A stretch of 64,000 nucleotides of DNA from DASCOT01 sp036012155. GTDB taxonomy: Bacteria; Acidobacteriota; UBA890; WLXD01. The stretch covers positions 1 to 64,000 of the forward strand of contig DASCOT010000213.1 in assembly GCA_036012155.1 (NCBI GenBank), read 5' to 3'. Position 1 is the first letter of the stretch, and each line of letters starts with the position of its first letter. Positions 51,697 through 60,580 of this stretch are shown piece after piece. Made by a program: the position numbers and the translations under genes. The notes beneath the pieces were generated by a model. The model saw only the letters and a list, made by a program, of their open reading frames with translations. It was not told the origin of the DNA and searched no databases.

Positions 51697-53874
51697 TTGC
51701 CAAAGTCGATGCATGTGGCGCTGTTCACAATGCTGATCTTCTCGTTCTTCTACATCGCCTCGTTCTCAGCGAGCCGCCGTTGGACGACGATCTATCGCCT
51801 GTTCGGCGTATCGCTGATGTTGTGGCTGACCATCGATATCGTCGAACTCATGCTGGTGACCGGCCGGCTCGATATTCCGGGAGGCATTCCGTACGGCACC
51901 ATTTACGACTACTTCTTCTTCCTACCGTTCGGTCTGGCTGCCATCGCAGCGCGCATCGGCAGGTGCGGGATCAGACGTGGCGAGGAGCCGGCACCGTCGC
52001 TTCCGGCACGCAATCCACGTCAGATTCGCTATCTGTTCGGACCTCTGGCCGTCTACACCACATCACTGCCGCTGATCCACTTCGCTCTCTCGTCGCTCGG
52101 CATGCTGGAGGACTCCACGCGACCCGCACGCGAGATGTGCGTCTTCTTTGGCCTGGTGCTGCTGGGAGCGCTCACTCTGGTCAACGAGAAGCTCATCGAG
52201 CGCCAGCGCCGAAGCACCGAGCAAGAGAACAAGCGCCTCGCCGCGTTCCCGATCAAGAATCCAAACCCGTTCATGACCTTCGGCAGCAACGGCATCGTGA
52301 AGTTCCTCAACCCGGCCGCTCAGCGGACTCTCGACGAGCTCGGCATCGACGCCATCGAGGCTTTCTTGCCGGCTAAGCACCAAGAGATCGTGGCGGACTG
52401 CGTTCAGACCCGGGGCGGCTACCGCGATATCGAGGTCTCCGTCGACAACCGAGTGTTCTCGTTCGGGTACTACTCGACCCCGAGCGGCGACGACGTGTTC
52501 GTGTACGTGATGGACATCACCGAGCGGAAGCACGCCGAAGGAAAGCTCAAACACGACGCTCTGCACGACACGCTGACCGGGTTGCCGAATCGCACGATGG
52601 TGATGGAAATGCTGTCGCGCTCGATCGAGCGGGCGCGGCAGAACCCACGCTATCGGTTTGCTCTGGTGTTTCTCGATCTGGATCGCTTCAAGATGGTCAA
52701 CGACAGTCTTGGCCACCTCGCCGGCGATAGGTTCCTGGTGGAGATCGGCAAGCTCCTGTCGACGTGTTTGCGCCGCAACGACGTGGTCGGGCGCTTCGGC
52801 GGTGACGAGTTCGTAGTGATCGTGGATGACATCAAGAACCTCAAGGAAGCTACTCGTACGGCCGAGCGCATCCAGCGTGCCCTTGGTCAGCCGCTGACGA
52901 TCGATGGCCATGAGATCGTCACCAGTGCGTGTATGGGCATCGCCATGAGCGACCCGAGTCGAAACCGGCCCGAGGACTACCTGCGCGATGCCGATACCGC
53001 CATGTATCGTGCCAAGCAGCGTGATCTGGCCGGCTTCGAGGTCTTCGATCAGCGCATGCACCAGCACACGATCGCTCAGCTGAAGCTGGAGAACAAGCTT
53101 CGCCGAGCCATCGAAGGTGATGAGCTGATCCTCTACTACCAACCCTACGTATCGCTCGACGACGGGCGCATGGTCGGCTGCGAGGGATTGATCCGCTGGC
53201 AACAGCCCGAGATCGGCCTCGTATCGCCGGGTGATTTCATCCCCGTGGCCGAAGATACCGGGCTCATCATCCCGATTGGCTGGTGGGTGATCGAGCAAGC
53301 GTGCGCCCAACTCGAGCAATGGGAGAAGCTGGTCGGCGACGGACCCTTCACGCTGAGCGTCAACGTCTCCAACAAACAGCTCGGTGAGGCGCGCTTCGTG
53401 GAGAAGCTCGAACGGCGACTGTCACGCTATGACATCGACCGAGGACGGCTCTGCCTGGAGATCACCGAGAGCGTCATCACCGATTTGGGAGACGGAGTTA
53501 TCGAGCTTCTGCGCGACATCAAGCAACTGGGCATACGCCTGGCAGTCGACGATTTCGGAACCGGTTACTCGTCGCTCAGCTACCTGCGCCACTTCCCCGT
53601 CGATCTGCTCAAGATCGATCGCGCCTTCGTCAACTCCCTGGAGGAGAACAAGAAGGATCGGGCGATCGTGCAGGCGATCATCACCCTGGCCGAATCCCTC
53701 GATCTGACGGTCGTCGCCGAAGGCGTGGAGACTCTCAAACAGGCACACCGGCTCAGAGAGCTGGGCTGCGGACTGGCGCAGGGCTTCCTGTTCTCGATGC
53801 CCGTCGAGGCCCACAAGGCGGAGGAGCTGCTGCGCAAGGAGACGCTCACCGGTGTCGACTACAAGGCCGCGTAG
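51697..53874 (+). CDS. Membrane PAS-GGDEF-EAL cyclic di-GMP enzyme (downstream part)
   Basis: Protein of 725 residues. Four to five further transmembrane helices lie up to about residue 170, then a PAS-like domain (residues 190-285). The GGDEF domain has FGGDEF and the RxxD inhibitory site (RRND). The EAL domain keeps most catalytic residues (NVSNKQL, CLEITES, DDFGTGYSSL, LLKIDRAFV, VVAEGVET); its signature is EGL, not EAL, but the metal-binding Glu remains. Both diguanylate cyclase and phosphodiesterase activities are plausible. The TTG at 51697 and ATG at 51709 lack a ribosome-binding site, and the frame joins the preceding ORF across a TAG, so the original gene probably started at 51067 (about 935 codons). 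Confidence 0.87.
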   Translation: MPKSMHVALFTMLIFSFFYIASFSASRRWTTIYRLFGVSLMLWLTIDIVELMLVTGRLDIPGGIPYGTIYDYFFFLPFGLAAIAARIGRCGIRRGEEPAPSLPARNPRQIRYLFGPLAVYTTSLPLIHFALSSLGMLEDSTRPAREMCVFFGLVLLGALTLVNEKLIERQRRSTEQENKRLAAFPIKNPNPFMTFGSNGIVKFLNPAAQRTLDELGIDAIEAFLPAKHQEIVADCVQTRGGYRDIEVSVDNRVFSFGYYSTPSGDDVFVYVMDITERKHAEGKLKHDALHDTLTGLPNRTMVMEMLSRSIERARQNPRYRFALVFLDLDRFKMVNDSLGHLAGDRFLVEIGKLLSTCLRRNDVVGRFGGDEFVVIVDDIKNLKEATRTAERIQRALGQPLTIDGHEIVTSACMGIAMSDPSRNRPEDYLRDADTAMYRAKQRDLAGFEVFDQRMHQHTIAQLKLENKLRRAIEGDELILYYQPYVSLDDGRMVGCEGLIRWQQPEIGLVSPGDFIPVAEDTGLIIPIGWWVIEQACAQLEQWEKLVGDGPFTLSVNVSNKQLGEARFVEKLERRLSRYDIDRGRLCLEITESVITDLGDGVIELLRDIKQLGIRLAVDDFGTGYSSLSYLRHFPVDLLKIDRAFVNSLEENKKDRAIVQAIITLAESLDLTVVAEGVETLKQAHRLRELGCGLAQGFLFSMPVEAHKAEELLRKETLTGVDYKAA

Positions 53875-53886
53875 GGAGCGACCGAG

Positions 53887-55386
53887 CTAGCCGAACAGAC
53901 GGAACCAGATCCCCAGCAGCCTCTTGGTCAGCGGCGTCAACCCGGTACGACGGTACGCGTCCCCTACCTTTCGGATGATCTCGGCCTGAGTCGGGTACGG
54001 GTGGATCGTGCCCGAGATCTGAGAAAGCCCCACACCAGCCGTGATCGCCAGCGCCAGCTCACCGATCATGTCACCCGCATGCTCGGCAACCATCGTGGCA
54101 CCGAGGATACGTCCTTTCTCATGGTGTACACGCAGGAAGCCGCTGTCTTCACCGTCGAGAACGGCGCGATCAACCTCCGAGAGCGGGATCGTGATAGTGC
54201 TGACGTCGTGGCCCACAGCGCGCGCGTCCGCTTCGTACATCCCCACATGCGCGATCTCGGGACTGGTATACGTACACCACGGCACAACCAACTTGCTGGC
54301 TCGGGCGCGCCCGAAGAACAGGGCGTTCTGAATGACGATGCGCGCCTGTGCATCAGCTGTGTGGGTGAATTGATATCGCGAGGCCACGTCGCCACAGGCG
54401 TAGACGCGCCGGTTACTAGTGCGCAAGAAGTCATCGACTTCGATGCCCCGCGAGCCGTACTTCACGCCAGCTTCGTCGAGACCGAGATCCTCTACATTGG
54501 GCTTCCTGCCGACGGCAACGAGCAGGGCGTCGACCTCGATCTCACGCGCCACACCGTCTTCGAGCTCGTACCGCACGGCTTTCGTGTCGCCGGCAGTGGA
54601 CGCCACCGAGTCAATGCGGGCCTTCAGAATCAGCTCGACACCATCGGTGACGAGGCTCTCCTGCACGACCCCGGCCGCGTCCGGATCCTCGCGCGGCAAC
54701 ACATGATCGGCCATATCGAACAATGTGACCCGGCTACCGAAGCGCGCCAACGATTGCGCCAACTCACAGCCAATGGGGCCGCCGCCGATCACCCCGAACC
54801 GCGCGGGAAGATGGGTCAGTGAGAAAACCGTCTCGTTCGTCAGGTAATCGATCTCGTCGAGGCCGGGGATGGGTGGCGCTGCGGCGCGGCCGCCGGTAGC
54901 GATCACCGCTCGACGGAAGCGCAGCTGCCTGCCGCCGACCTCGAGTGTGTCTGAGCCCGTGAAGCGCGCTTGCCCGAGATATACATCCACACCGAGGTGA
55001 GCGAAGCGCTCGGCGCTGTCGTGGTGGCTGATGCCGGCACGCAGGCGCCGCATTCGCCGCATTGCTACACCGAAGTCATCGTCCCCTCCGCAGGTAGGTC
55101 CGCCAAACTCGGGGCCGGCACGCCGCGCCGCGTGCCAGGCGCGCGCCGCACTGATCACACCCTTGGACGGAACGCACCCGACATTGAGGCAATCGCCACC
55201 CATCAGATGCCGCTCGATCACGGCGGCGCGAGCGCCGAGCCCCGCCGCACCGGCCGCCGAAACCAAGCCGGCAGTGCCAGCACCGATGGCCACGATGTTG
55301 TAGCGGCCGCGAGGCTCCGGGTTGGTCCAGTCGTCGGGGTGGACGTTCGCCAGTAGCTCTTCGTTGTGCTTATCGAACGGCGCCAT
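53887..55386 (-). CDS. Mercuric-reductase-like FAD/NAD(P) disulfide oxidoreductase
   Basis: Flavoprotein of 499 residues. The FAD motif is IGAGTAGLVSAAGAAGLGA, the redox-active disulfide is in GDCLNVGCVPSKG, the NAD motif is GVIGGGPIGCELA, and the C-terminal dimerisation domain with TIHPYPTQAEI supplies the His. The C-terminal cysteine pair that MerA uses to bind mercury is missing, and no merR or merT is near, so mercury reduction is unlikely. AGGGGG precedes the ATG at 55386. It follows the TVP38 gene by 43 bases, a pairing common in bacteria, implying a membrane redox partnership. Confidence 0.9.
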   Translation of the reverse strand: MAPFDKHNEELLANVHPDDWTNPEPRGRYNIVAIGAGTAGLVSAAGAAGLGARAAVIERHLMGGDCLNVGCVPSKGVISAARAWHAARRAGPEFGGPTCGGDDDFGVAMRRMRRLRAGISHHDSAERFAHLGVDVYLGQARFTGSDTLEVGGRQLRFRRAVIATGGRAAAPPIPGLDEIDYLTNETVFSLTHLPARFGVIGGGPIGCELAQSLARFGSRVTLFDMADHVLPREDPDAAGVVQESLVTDGVELILKARIDSVASTAGDTKAVRYELEDGVAREIEVDALLVAVGRKPNVEDLGLDEAGVKYGSRGIEVDDFLRTSNRRVYACGDVASRYQFTHTADAQARIVIQNALFFGRARASKLVVPWCTYTSPEIAHVGMYEADARAVGHDVSTITIPLSEVDRAVLDGEDSGFLRVHHEKGRILGATMVAEHAGDMIGELALAITAGVGLSQISGTIHPYPTQAEIIRKVGDAYRRTGLTPLTKRLLGIWFRLFG

Positions 55387-55429
55387 CCGAAGCCCCCTGC
55401 CTGACGCGCCGCCAGACCCTGTCGCCGCC

Positions 55430-56194
55430 TCAGGCATCGGTTATCTGCTGCAGCGCCTGCCGAGCGGTTCGAGTGATGAGCGTGGTTACCACAACGGTAG
55501 CCACCAATCCCACGGCCGCAACGACCCAGTACCCTACGCCGCGCTCGGTCGCGACTCCGCCTGCCAGCGCCGCCACATCACCAACGACTTTGCCCGTGTA
55601 GACGTAGAGCAGGGTTCCCGGGAGCATGCCGAGACAGGCGATCGCATAGTCGCGGGGCCGCACCCGCGTCAGACCCAACGCATAGTTCAACATGTTGAAT
55701 GGGAACACCGGTGACAATCGCAACAGCGCGACGATCTTCAGACCCTCACGTTCGACCGCACGATCGATCGCGGCGAAGCGCGCGTTGTTCTGGAGCTTCT
55801 GCTCGATGGCCCTGCGTGCGACAGTGCGTGCCAGAAAGAACGCCGCCATCGCACCAACTGTGGCACCAATGAACACCCACAGCACACCCTGCGCGATTCC
55901 GAAGATCGCCCCGGCCGCCAGCGTCAGGAGCGACCCCGGAACAAAGGCCACCGCGGCGACCGTGTAGCCGACGACGAAAGCTAGCGGGCCCCACATCCCC
56001 AGCCCATCGACCCACTCGGCAAACCGCGGCACGGAGCCGGCCGCCTCACGCCCGAAGGTCACCAACAGCAGCACCGCTACGGCTGCTACCGCGAGCCGTG
56101 GCCACAACGCCGGGGAGCGTGCCTCGGTGGCGTCGCCGGATGACTGACCGGCGCTTGCTTGTGGCTCTGGAAACGACACGATCTGCTCCTGCAT
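55430..56194 (-). CDS. TVP38/TMEM64 (DedA-like) membrane protein
   Basis: Inner-membrane protein of 254 residues with five to six helices. Family motifs: FVPGSLLTLAAGAIFGIAQG is the re-entrant part, and LLRLSPVFPFNMLNYALGLTRV is the second conserved stretch. ATG at 56194 is where homology starts; the longer frame upstream is not conserved. Members act as lipid scramblases or support envelope redox; here the adjacent MerA-like flavoprotein is the probable partner. Confidence 0.9.
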   Translation of the reverse strand: MQEQIVSFPEPQASAGQSSGDATEARSPALWPRLAVAAVAVLLLVTFGREAAGSVPRFAEWVDGLGMWGPLAFVVGYTVAAVAFVPGSLLTLAAGAIFGIAQGVLWVFIGATVGAMAAFFLARTVARRAIEQKLQNNARFAAIDRAVEREGLKIVALLRLSPVFPFNMLNYALGLTRVRPRDYAIACLGMLPGTLLYVYTGKVVGDVAALAGGVATERGVGYWVVAAVGLVATVVVTTLITRTARQALQQITDA

Positions 56195-56348
56195 TGACGT
56201 CCTCGCGTACGGTAGTCGCCAGCCGACGGCTGCGGAAGGGCGACGAATCGATCGGTTGCCCACCGATCCTTCGTGTTGACTTTGCTGGACAGGCGCTCGG
56301 AGTTTCTGCGAATGCCAATGCTGGACTCGCCTGGCAGGGCATCCCACA

Positions 56349-56990
56349 ATGCGCGCCATGACTGTCGACGACTTTATCTTTGACGGCGTGCCCGACGGCC
56401 CCACCGTGGTGCTGGCTCACGGTGCCGGTGCCGCGATGGATTCTCCCTGGATGAACAATTTCGCCGCCGGGCTTGCCGAGCACCGACTGCGCGTCGCCCG
56501 ATTCGAGTTCCCCTACATGCGACGGCGGCGTGAAACCGGCAAGCGCGGCGGGCCTGACCGCGCGTCGACGCTCCTCGAAGCCTGGCGTGAGGCAGTTGGC
56601 GCCCTGGGCAGTGGCAGCGAGCTGGTCATCGGCGGCAAATCGATGGGCGGCCGCATCGCCAGCATGGTGGCCGACGAGGTCGCAGCGCGAGGCCTGTTGT
56701 GCCTCGGTTACCCCTTCCATCCGCCGGGTCGGCCCGACAAGCTCCGCACTGCCCACCTGACCGACCTGCGCACGCCAACGCTCGTCCTCCAGGGCGTCCG
56801 CGACGCGTTCGGCACGCCCGCGGAGGTGGAGCGCTACGGTCTATCGGCGGCGATCTCCGTGCACTGGTTGGCTGACGGCGACCACTCGTTCAAGCCACGC
56901 GTGCGATCGGGCCGAACGCTGGCGGGCAACCTCCAGGAGGCCCTCGACGCCGCAGCCGCGTTCGTCGGGGCATTACCCACGTCCGGTTAG
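56349..56990 (+). CDS. KANL3/Tex30-like alpha/beta-hydrolase
   Basis: Small hydrolase of 213 residues. LAHGAGAAMDSPWM forms the oxyanion region, the nucleophile elbow is GGKSMGGR, and ADGDHSFKP supplies the catalytic His. It belongs to a group of short alpha/beta-hydrolases with unknown substrates. Neither ATG 56349 nor ATG 56358 has a clear ribosome-binding site. It is a single gene between the TVP38 gene (divergent) and ligD (convergent). Confidence 0.83.
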   Translation: MRAMTVDDFIFDGVPDGPTVVLAHGAGAAMDSPWMNNFAAGLAEHRLRVARFEFPYMRRRRETGKRGGPDRASTLLEAWREAVGALGSGSELVIGGKSMGGRIASMVADEVAARGLLCLGYPFHPPGRPDKLRTAHLTDLRTPTLVLQGVRDAFGTPAEVERYGLSAAISVHWLADGDHSFKPRVRSGRTLAGNLQEALDAAAAFVGALPTSG

Positions 56991-57049
56991 CGCCGATTCC
57001 GGCCTCTCAGGCCACCAGCAAGCAACCTGGAGAATGCGCCGGCGCGGCA

Positions 57050-59617
57050 TCACTCTGCCTTCTCGAGCTCCGAAAGGAGCTGCAGCGCTCCAAGCAAGTC
57101 TGGACGCTCCCCGAGTATCGCTTGCATCGGCTCTTGCTTCATGCGGCGGAGCCGGCGCGGTACCGTCTTGATGGTGAAGCGGTGCATGTCGAGCTTGTCG
57201 CCGACCTCCCTCCACCGAAGCGGGGTCGAAACGGTGGCGCCACGGAATGGCCGCACACACAGCGGCGATACCAGCAAGCGGCCCGCGCCATTCTGCACCG
57301 CATCGATGTACGCGCGGCCGCCGCGCGCTTGCAGCGGCCGGTTCACCGTGGCCAACTCCGGGTATCGTCGCGATACGATCAACGCCAGCAGATCGGCCAA
57401 CATACGGCCGTGCTCGTAGGTGACCTGCCGACCCAGCGGCACCAGCACATGCATTCCGGTCTTCCCGGACGTCTTGGCATAGCAGCTCAAACCGATCTGC
57501 CGACATAGCTGATTGATTCGGCGCGCCACCTGCACGACGCTGCCGAACGGGGCTTCTTTCGGGTCGAAATCGAGGATCGCCCAGTCGGGATGGTCGATGG
57601 TGGACGTTCGACTGGACCAGATGTGCAGTGGGATGGCGGCCGCGTTGGCCATGTAGATCAACCCTTCGGGGTCATCGACGACGAAGTAGTCGATGTCGCG
57701 CTCGCCCGATCCGGAGTGAATGGTCACTGTGCGGACCCAATCGGGCGTGAAGTGTGGCGCGTGCTTCTGGAAGAACGACTTGCCCTCGATACCGTCGGGG
57801 TAACGGTCGAGCACCAGCGGCCGGTCCTCCAAGTAGGGCAACAGCCACTCCGATACCGCGCGGTAGTAATCGATCAGGTCGCCCTTGGTGTAGCCCTCGT
57901 GCGGCCAGAATACCTTCTCGGGCCGCGTGATCACCGTGCGTCCGGCTTCGAGTGGCGCGACGGTCGTGGAATCGTTCTCTTCAGCATGGAAGAACTGCGC
58001 ATGCACAAGCGCAAGTTGGCTCGTGTCACACTGCGCCGGCGACTTGTCGAGGCGCAAACGCGAGAAGACCGGGTGCCTGAGCAACCCTTCCGGAGTGATC
58101 TCCTTGAACCGCACTTCGCAAACCAGCTCCGGTCGTACCCAAACCGTCTCCTCTGGCTTGGGGAACTTCGCATGGCGCTGTGTTCCGTATTCCGGCAGCT
58201 CCACTGGCGGCTTTGCGACCTCGTTGCGCAACCCGAGCAACTGTTGGTGGATCTCGTTGATCTGCCGCTCGCGCAGCCCGCTGCCGACGCGCCCGACGTA
58301 GACCAACTCGCCTTCGTGAGCCACGGCCACGAGCAGCGCGCCGAGCGTCTTGCGCGAGCCCTTGCCGTGGACGAACCCCACGATCACCAGGTCGGCCTGG
58401 CGATCGGCGCGGATCTTCAGCCAGTGATCTGAGCGGCCGGCGCGGTACCTGGAGTCACCGCGCTTCGCCATCAGCCCCTCGAGCCCCATCTTCGCCACCT
58501 GCTCGAAGAGCTCGGCGCCTTGCCGCTCGATGTGTTCGGTATAGCGTACCGGCCCTGTCTGTGGCACGACGCGACGCAACAGCCCCTTGCGCTCCGAGAG
58601 CGGCAAGCGGCGCAGGTCATAGCCGTCGAGCTCGATCAGGTCGAAGACGAAGTACGTCGCCGGATGATGCAGGGCCGCCGTCCGGATGTCCGGCCCACGC
58701 GACAGGCGCGCTCGTTTGGTCAACCGGCTGAAACTCGGCCGGCCGTCTTCGCCGAGGACCACCACCTCGCCATCGAGCACTACCGACCGATAGGGCAGCG
58801 CGACCAACGCCGCCATCAGATCCGGGTAGATCTCGGTCACGTTGCCGCCGTTGCGGTAGCGCAGAAAAGCATCGCCTTCGTCCACGCCCACCACCAGGCG
58901 ATAGCCATCGTATTTGAGCTCGAACAGCCACTCGTCGCGCGAGAACGGCGCGTCGGCAGTCTTCGCCAGCATGAGTTCCAGGCTCGACGCGTTGACACGC
59001 TGCCGCGACGTACCGGCGGCCGCCAGTTCGGCTAGCACCCTCTCGGCCGGGCCGGTGGCACCACCGAGCTGCTCGACGGTGAGTCCCGAGTAGACCGATT
59101 CCTGTGGAAGCTTCGCCTCGTCTCCGCGGCGCGCAAAGCCATCGGCTTTCTTGATGAGGAGCCATTCCTTCGGATTGCGTTTGGTGCGCACGAGCGTCCA
59201 GCGGCCCCTGAGCTTGTAGCCATACAGGTCGAACAGCAGCTTGTTGTCGCCGGTCTGATCATCCTCGCGCTGCACCCAGCGGCCGCGATCCCAGACGATC
59301 ATCGCCCCGGCTCCGTAGTTGCCTTCCGGGATCACGTCTTCGAAGTCCAGGTACTCGACCGGGTGGTCCTCGGTCTCAACCGCTAGCCGCTTGTCGGCCG
59401 TATCGAGTGACGGGCCGTTTGGAACAGCCCAGCAGCGTAGAACCCCGTCAACCTCGAGGCGCAGGTCGTAGTGCTGGCGCCGTGCGGCGTGCAGGTGAAT
59501 CACGAACTCTCCCGGACGGCTTACACCGGTAGGGAAGGGCTCCGGAGTGTCCTGCGCGCGCCGCTTCTTCCTGTACTTTGCTAGGCGCGAGTGTGCGTCC
59601 TTGTCATTGCCTGGCAT
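57050..59617 (-). CDS. ligD: ATP-dependent DNA ligase D of non-homologous end joining
   Basis: Multifunctional repair enzyme of 855 residues. Domain order is phosphoesterase (residues 1-200, with HLHAARRQHYDLRLE), ligase (210-530, adenylation lysine in ELKYDGYR, closing motif HWLKIRADRQADLVIVG) and polymerase/primase (560-855, with the DFDP metal-binding aspartates and YAKTSGKTGMHVLVPL). It acts with Ku at double-strand breaks. The ku start is only 26 bases away on the other strand. Confidence 0.96.
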   Translation of the reverse strand: MPGNDKDAHSRLAKYRKKRRAQDTPEPFPTGVSRPGEFVIHLHAARRQHYDLRLEVDGVLRCWAVPNGPSLDTADKRLAVETEDHPVEYLDFEDVIPEGNYGAGAMIVWDRGRWVQREDDQTGDNKLLFDLYGYKLRGRWTLVRTKRNPKEWLLIKKADGFARRGDEAKLPQESVYSGLTVEQLGGATGPAERVLAELAAAGTSRQRVNASSLELMLAKTADAPFSRDEWLFELKYDGYRLVVGVDEGDAFLRYRNGGNVTEIYPDLMAALVALPYRSVVLDGEVVVLGEDGRPSFSRLTKRARLSRGPDIRTAALHHPATYFVFDLIELDGYDLRRLPLSERKGLLRRVVPQTGPVRYTEHIERQGAELFEQVAKMGLEGLMAKRGDSRYRAGRSDHWLKIRADRQADLVIVGFVHGKGSRKTLGALLVAVAHEGELVYVGRVGSGLRERQINEIHQQLLGLRNEVAKPPVELPEYGTQRHAKFPKPEETVWVRPELVCEVRFKEITPEGLLRHPVFSRLRLDKSPAQCDTSQLALVHAQFFHAEENDSTTVAPLEAGRTVITRPEKVFWPHEGYTKGDLIDYYRAVSEWLLPYLEDRPLVLDRYPDGIEGKSFFQKHAPHFTPDWVRTVTIHSGSGERDIDYFVVDDPEGLIYMANAAAIPLHIWSSRTSTIDHPDWAILDFDPKEAPFGSVVQVARRINQLCRQIGLSCYAKTSGKTGMHVLVPLGRQVTYEHGRMLADLLALIVSRRYPELATVNRPLQARGGRAYIDAVQNGAGRLLVSPLCVRPFRGATVSTPLRWREVGDKLDMHRFTIKTVPRRLRRMKQEPMQAILGERPDLLGALQLLSELEKAE

Positions 59618-59643
59618 CGCGTGTCGAATGCTATAGTACTTGT

Positions 59644-60527
59644 ATGGCTGCGCGCGCTATGGCTACGGCAACAATCTCGTTCGGGCTCGTCTCAATTCCC
59701 GCAAGACTGTATTCAAGCACGGTCACCAGCGCCAAGATCAGCCTCAACTGGATCAATCCGAAAACCGGCTCGCGGGTCCGGATGCGCTTCTGGGATCCGA
59801 CCGACGACAACTTGGTGGAGCGCGCGGACCTGGTCAAGGGCTATGAGTTCGCCAAGGGCCAGTACGTCACCTTCACGAGGAAGAGCTCGAAGAGATCGTC
59901 TTCAAGGCGACGCACGCCATCGAGATCAAGGAGTTCGTGCCGCTCGAGCAGGTCGACCCGATCCACTTTACGAAGGCCTACTACCTAGGGTCGAATACCG
60001 GCGGTGAGCGCCCGTACCAATTGCTCGCTCGCGTCATGCGAGAGAAGAACCGCGCCGCGTTGGCGATGTACGCAGCACGCGGCAAAAACTACCTGGTGTT
60101 GCTCCGACCCTTCGAAGAAGGGTTGATCATGCAGCAACTGCGTTACAACACCGAGATCCGCTCCCTCGAAGACATCGAGGTCGGCGACGCCGAGATCGAC
60201 GACAGCGAGCTTCAGCTGGCCAAGCAGATCGTCGACCAGATATCGAACGACGAGTTCCGCCCCGAGCAGTACCGCGACACAGCCACCGAGCGGCTCGAGA
60301 AGATCATCGCCGAAAAGGTCGAGGGAAAGGAGATCACCGCCGCCCCCGAGGAGGAGACGGAAGGGCAGATCATCGACCTGATGGAGGCTCTCAAGAGCAG
60401 CCTTGTGGGGTACTCGGGCGAAGTCGGGTCTGCGGCTACAGGCCGCAAGGGAGCCAAGCGCAAGAGCTCGCCCCGCAGTAAGGGCACTAAGGCGAAAGCC
60501 GCAACCAAGCGGGCCAGAAAGAAATAG
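59644..60527 (+). pseudogene. ku: Ku-type DNA end-binding protein with a one-base frameshift
   Basis: The ATG at 59644 begins a typical Ku (ATISFGLVSIPARLYSS) that runs normally to TFT near 59877; the frame then loses one base. Adding one G at 59877/59878 restores EEELEEIVFKATHAIEIKEF, which joins the second frame (VPLEQVDPIHFTKAYYLG) to its end at 60527. The restored protein would be about 294 residues, of usual length, with a Lys/Arg-rich tail (TKAKAATKRARKK). As it stands the N-terminal frame yields a truncated protein with a foreign tail. Its partner LigD is intact, so a base-calling error is a real possibility. No other disruption is seen. Confidence 0.9.
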
Positions 60528-60580
60528 TCATCAGCGAACGGGCTACCCGAAGCGGCTACGGCACCACCGACGTTGCCCGT

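Noticed and set aside
52063..53319. Long minus-strand open frame (418 codons) opposite the GGDEF-EAL gene
   Set aside because: Translation is low-complexity with no recognisable domain; it is a shadow of GC-rich codons on the coding strand.
53887..55386. Mercury resistance (merA)
   Set aside because: The C-terminal mercury-binding cysteine pair and the other mer genes are missing; the TVP38 neighbour points to a different role.
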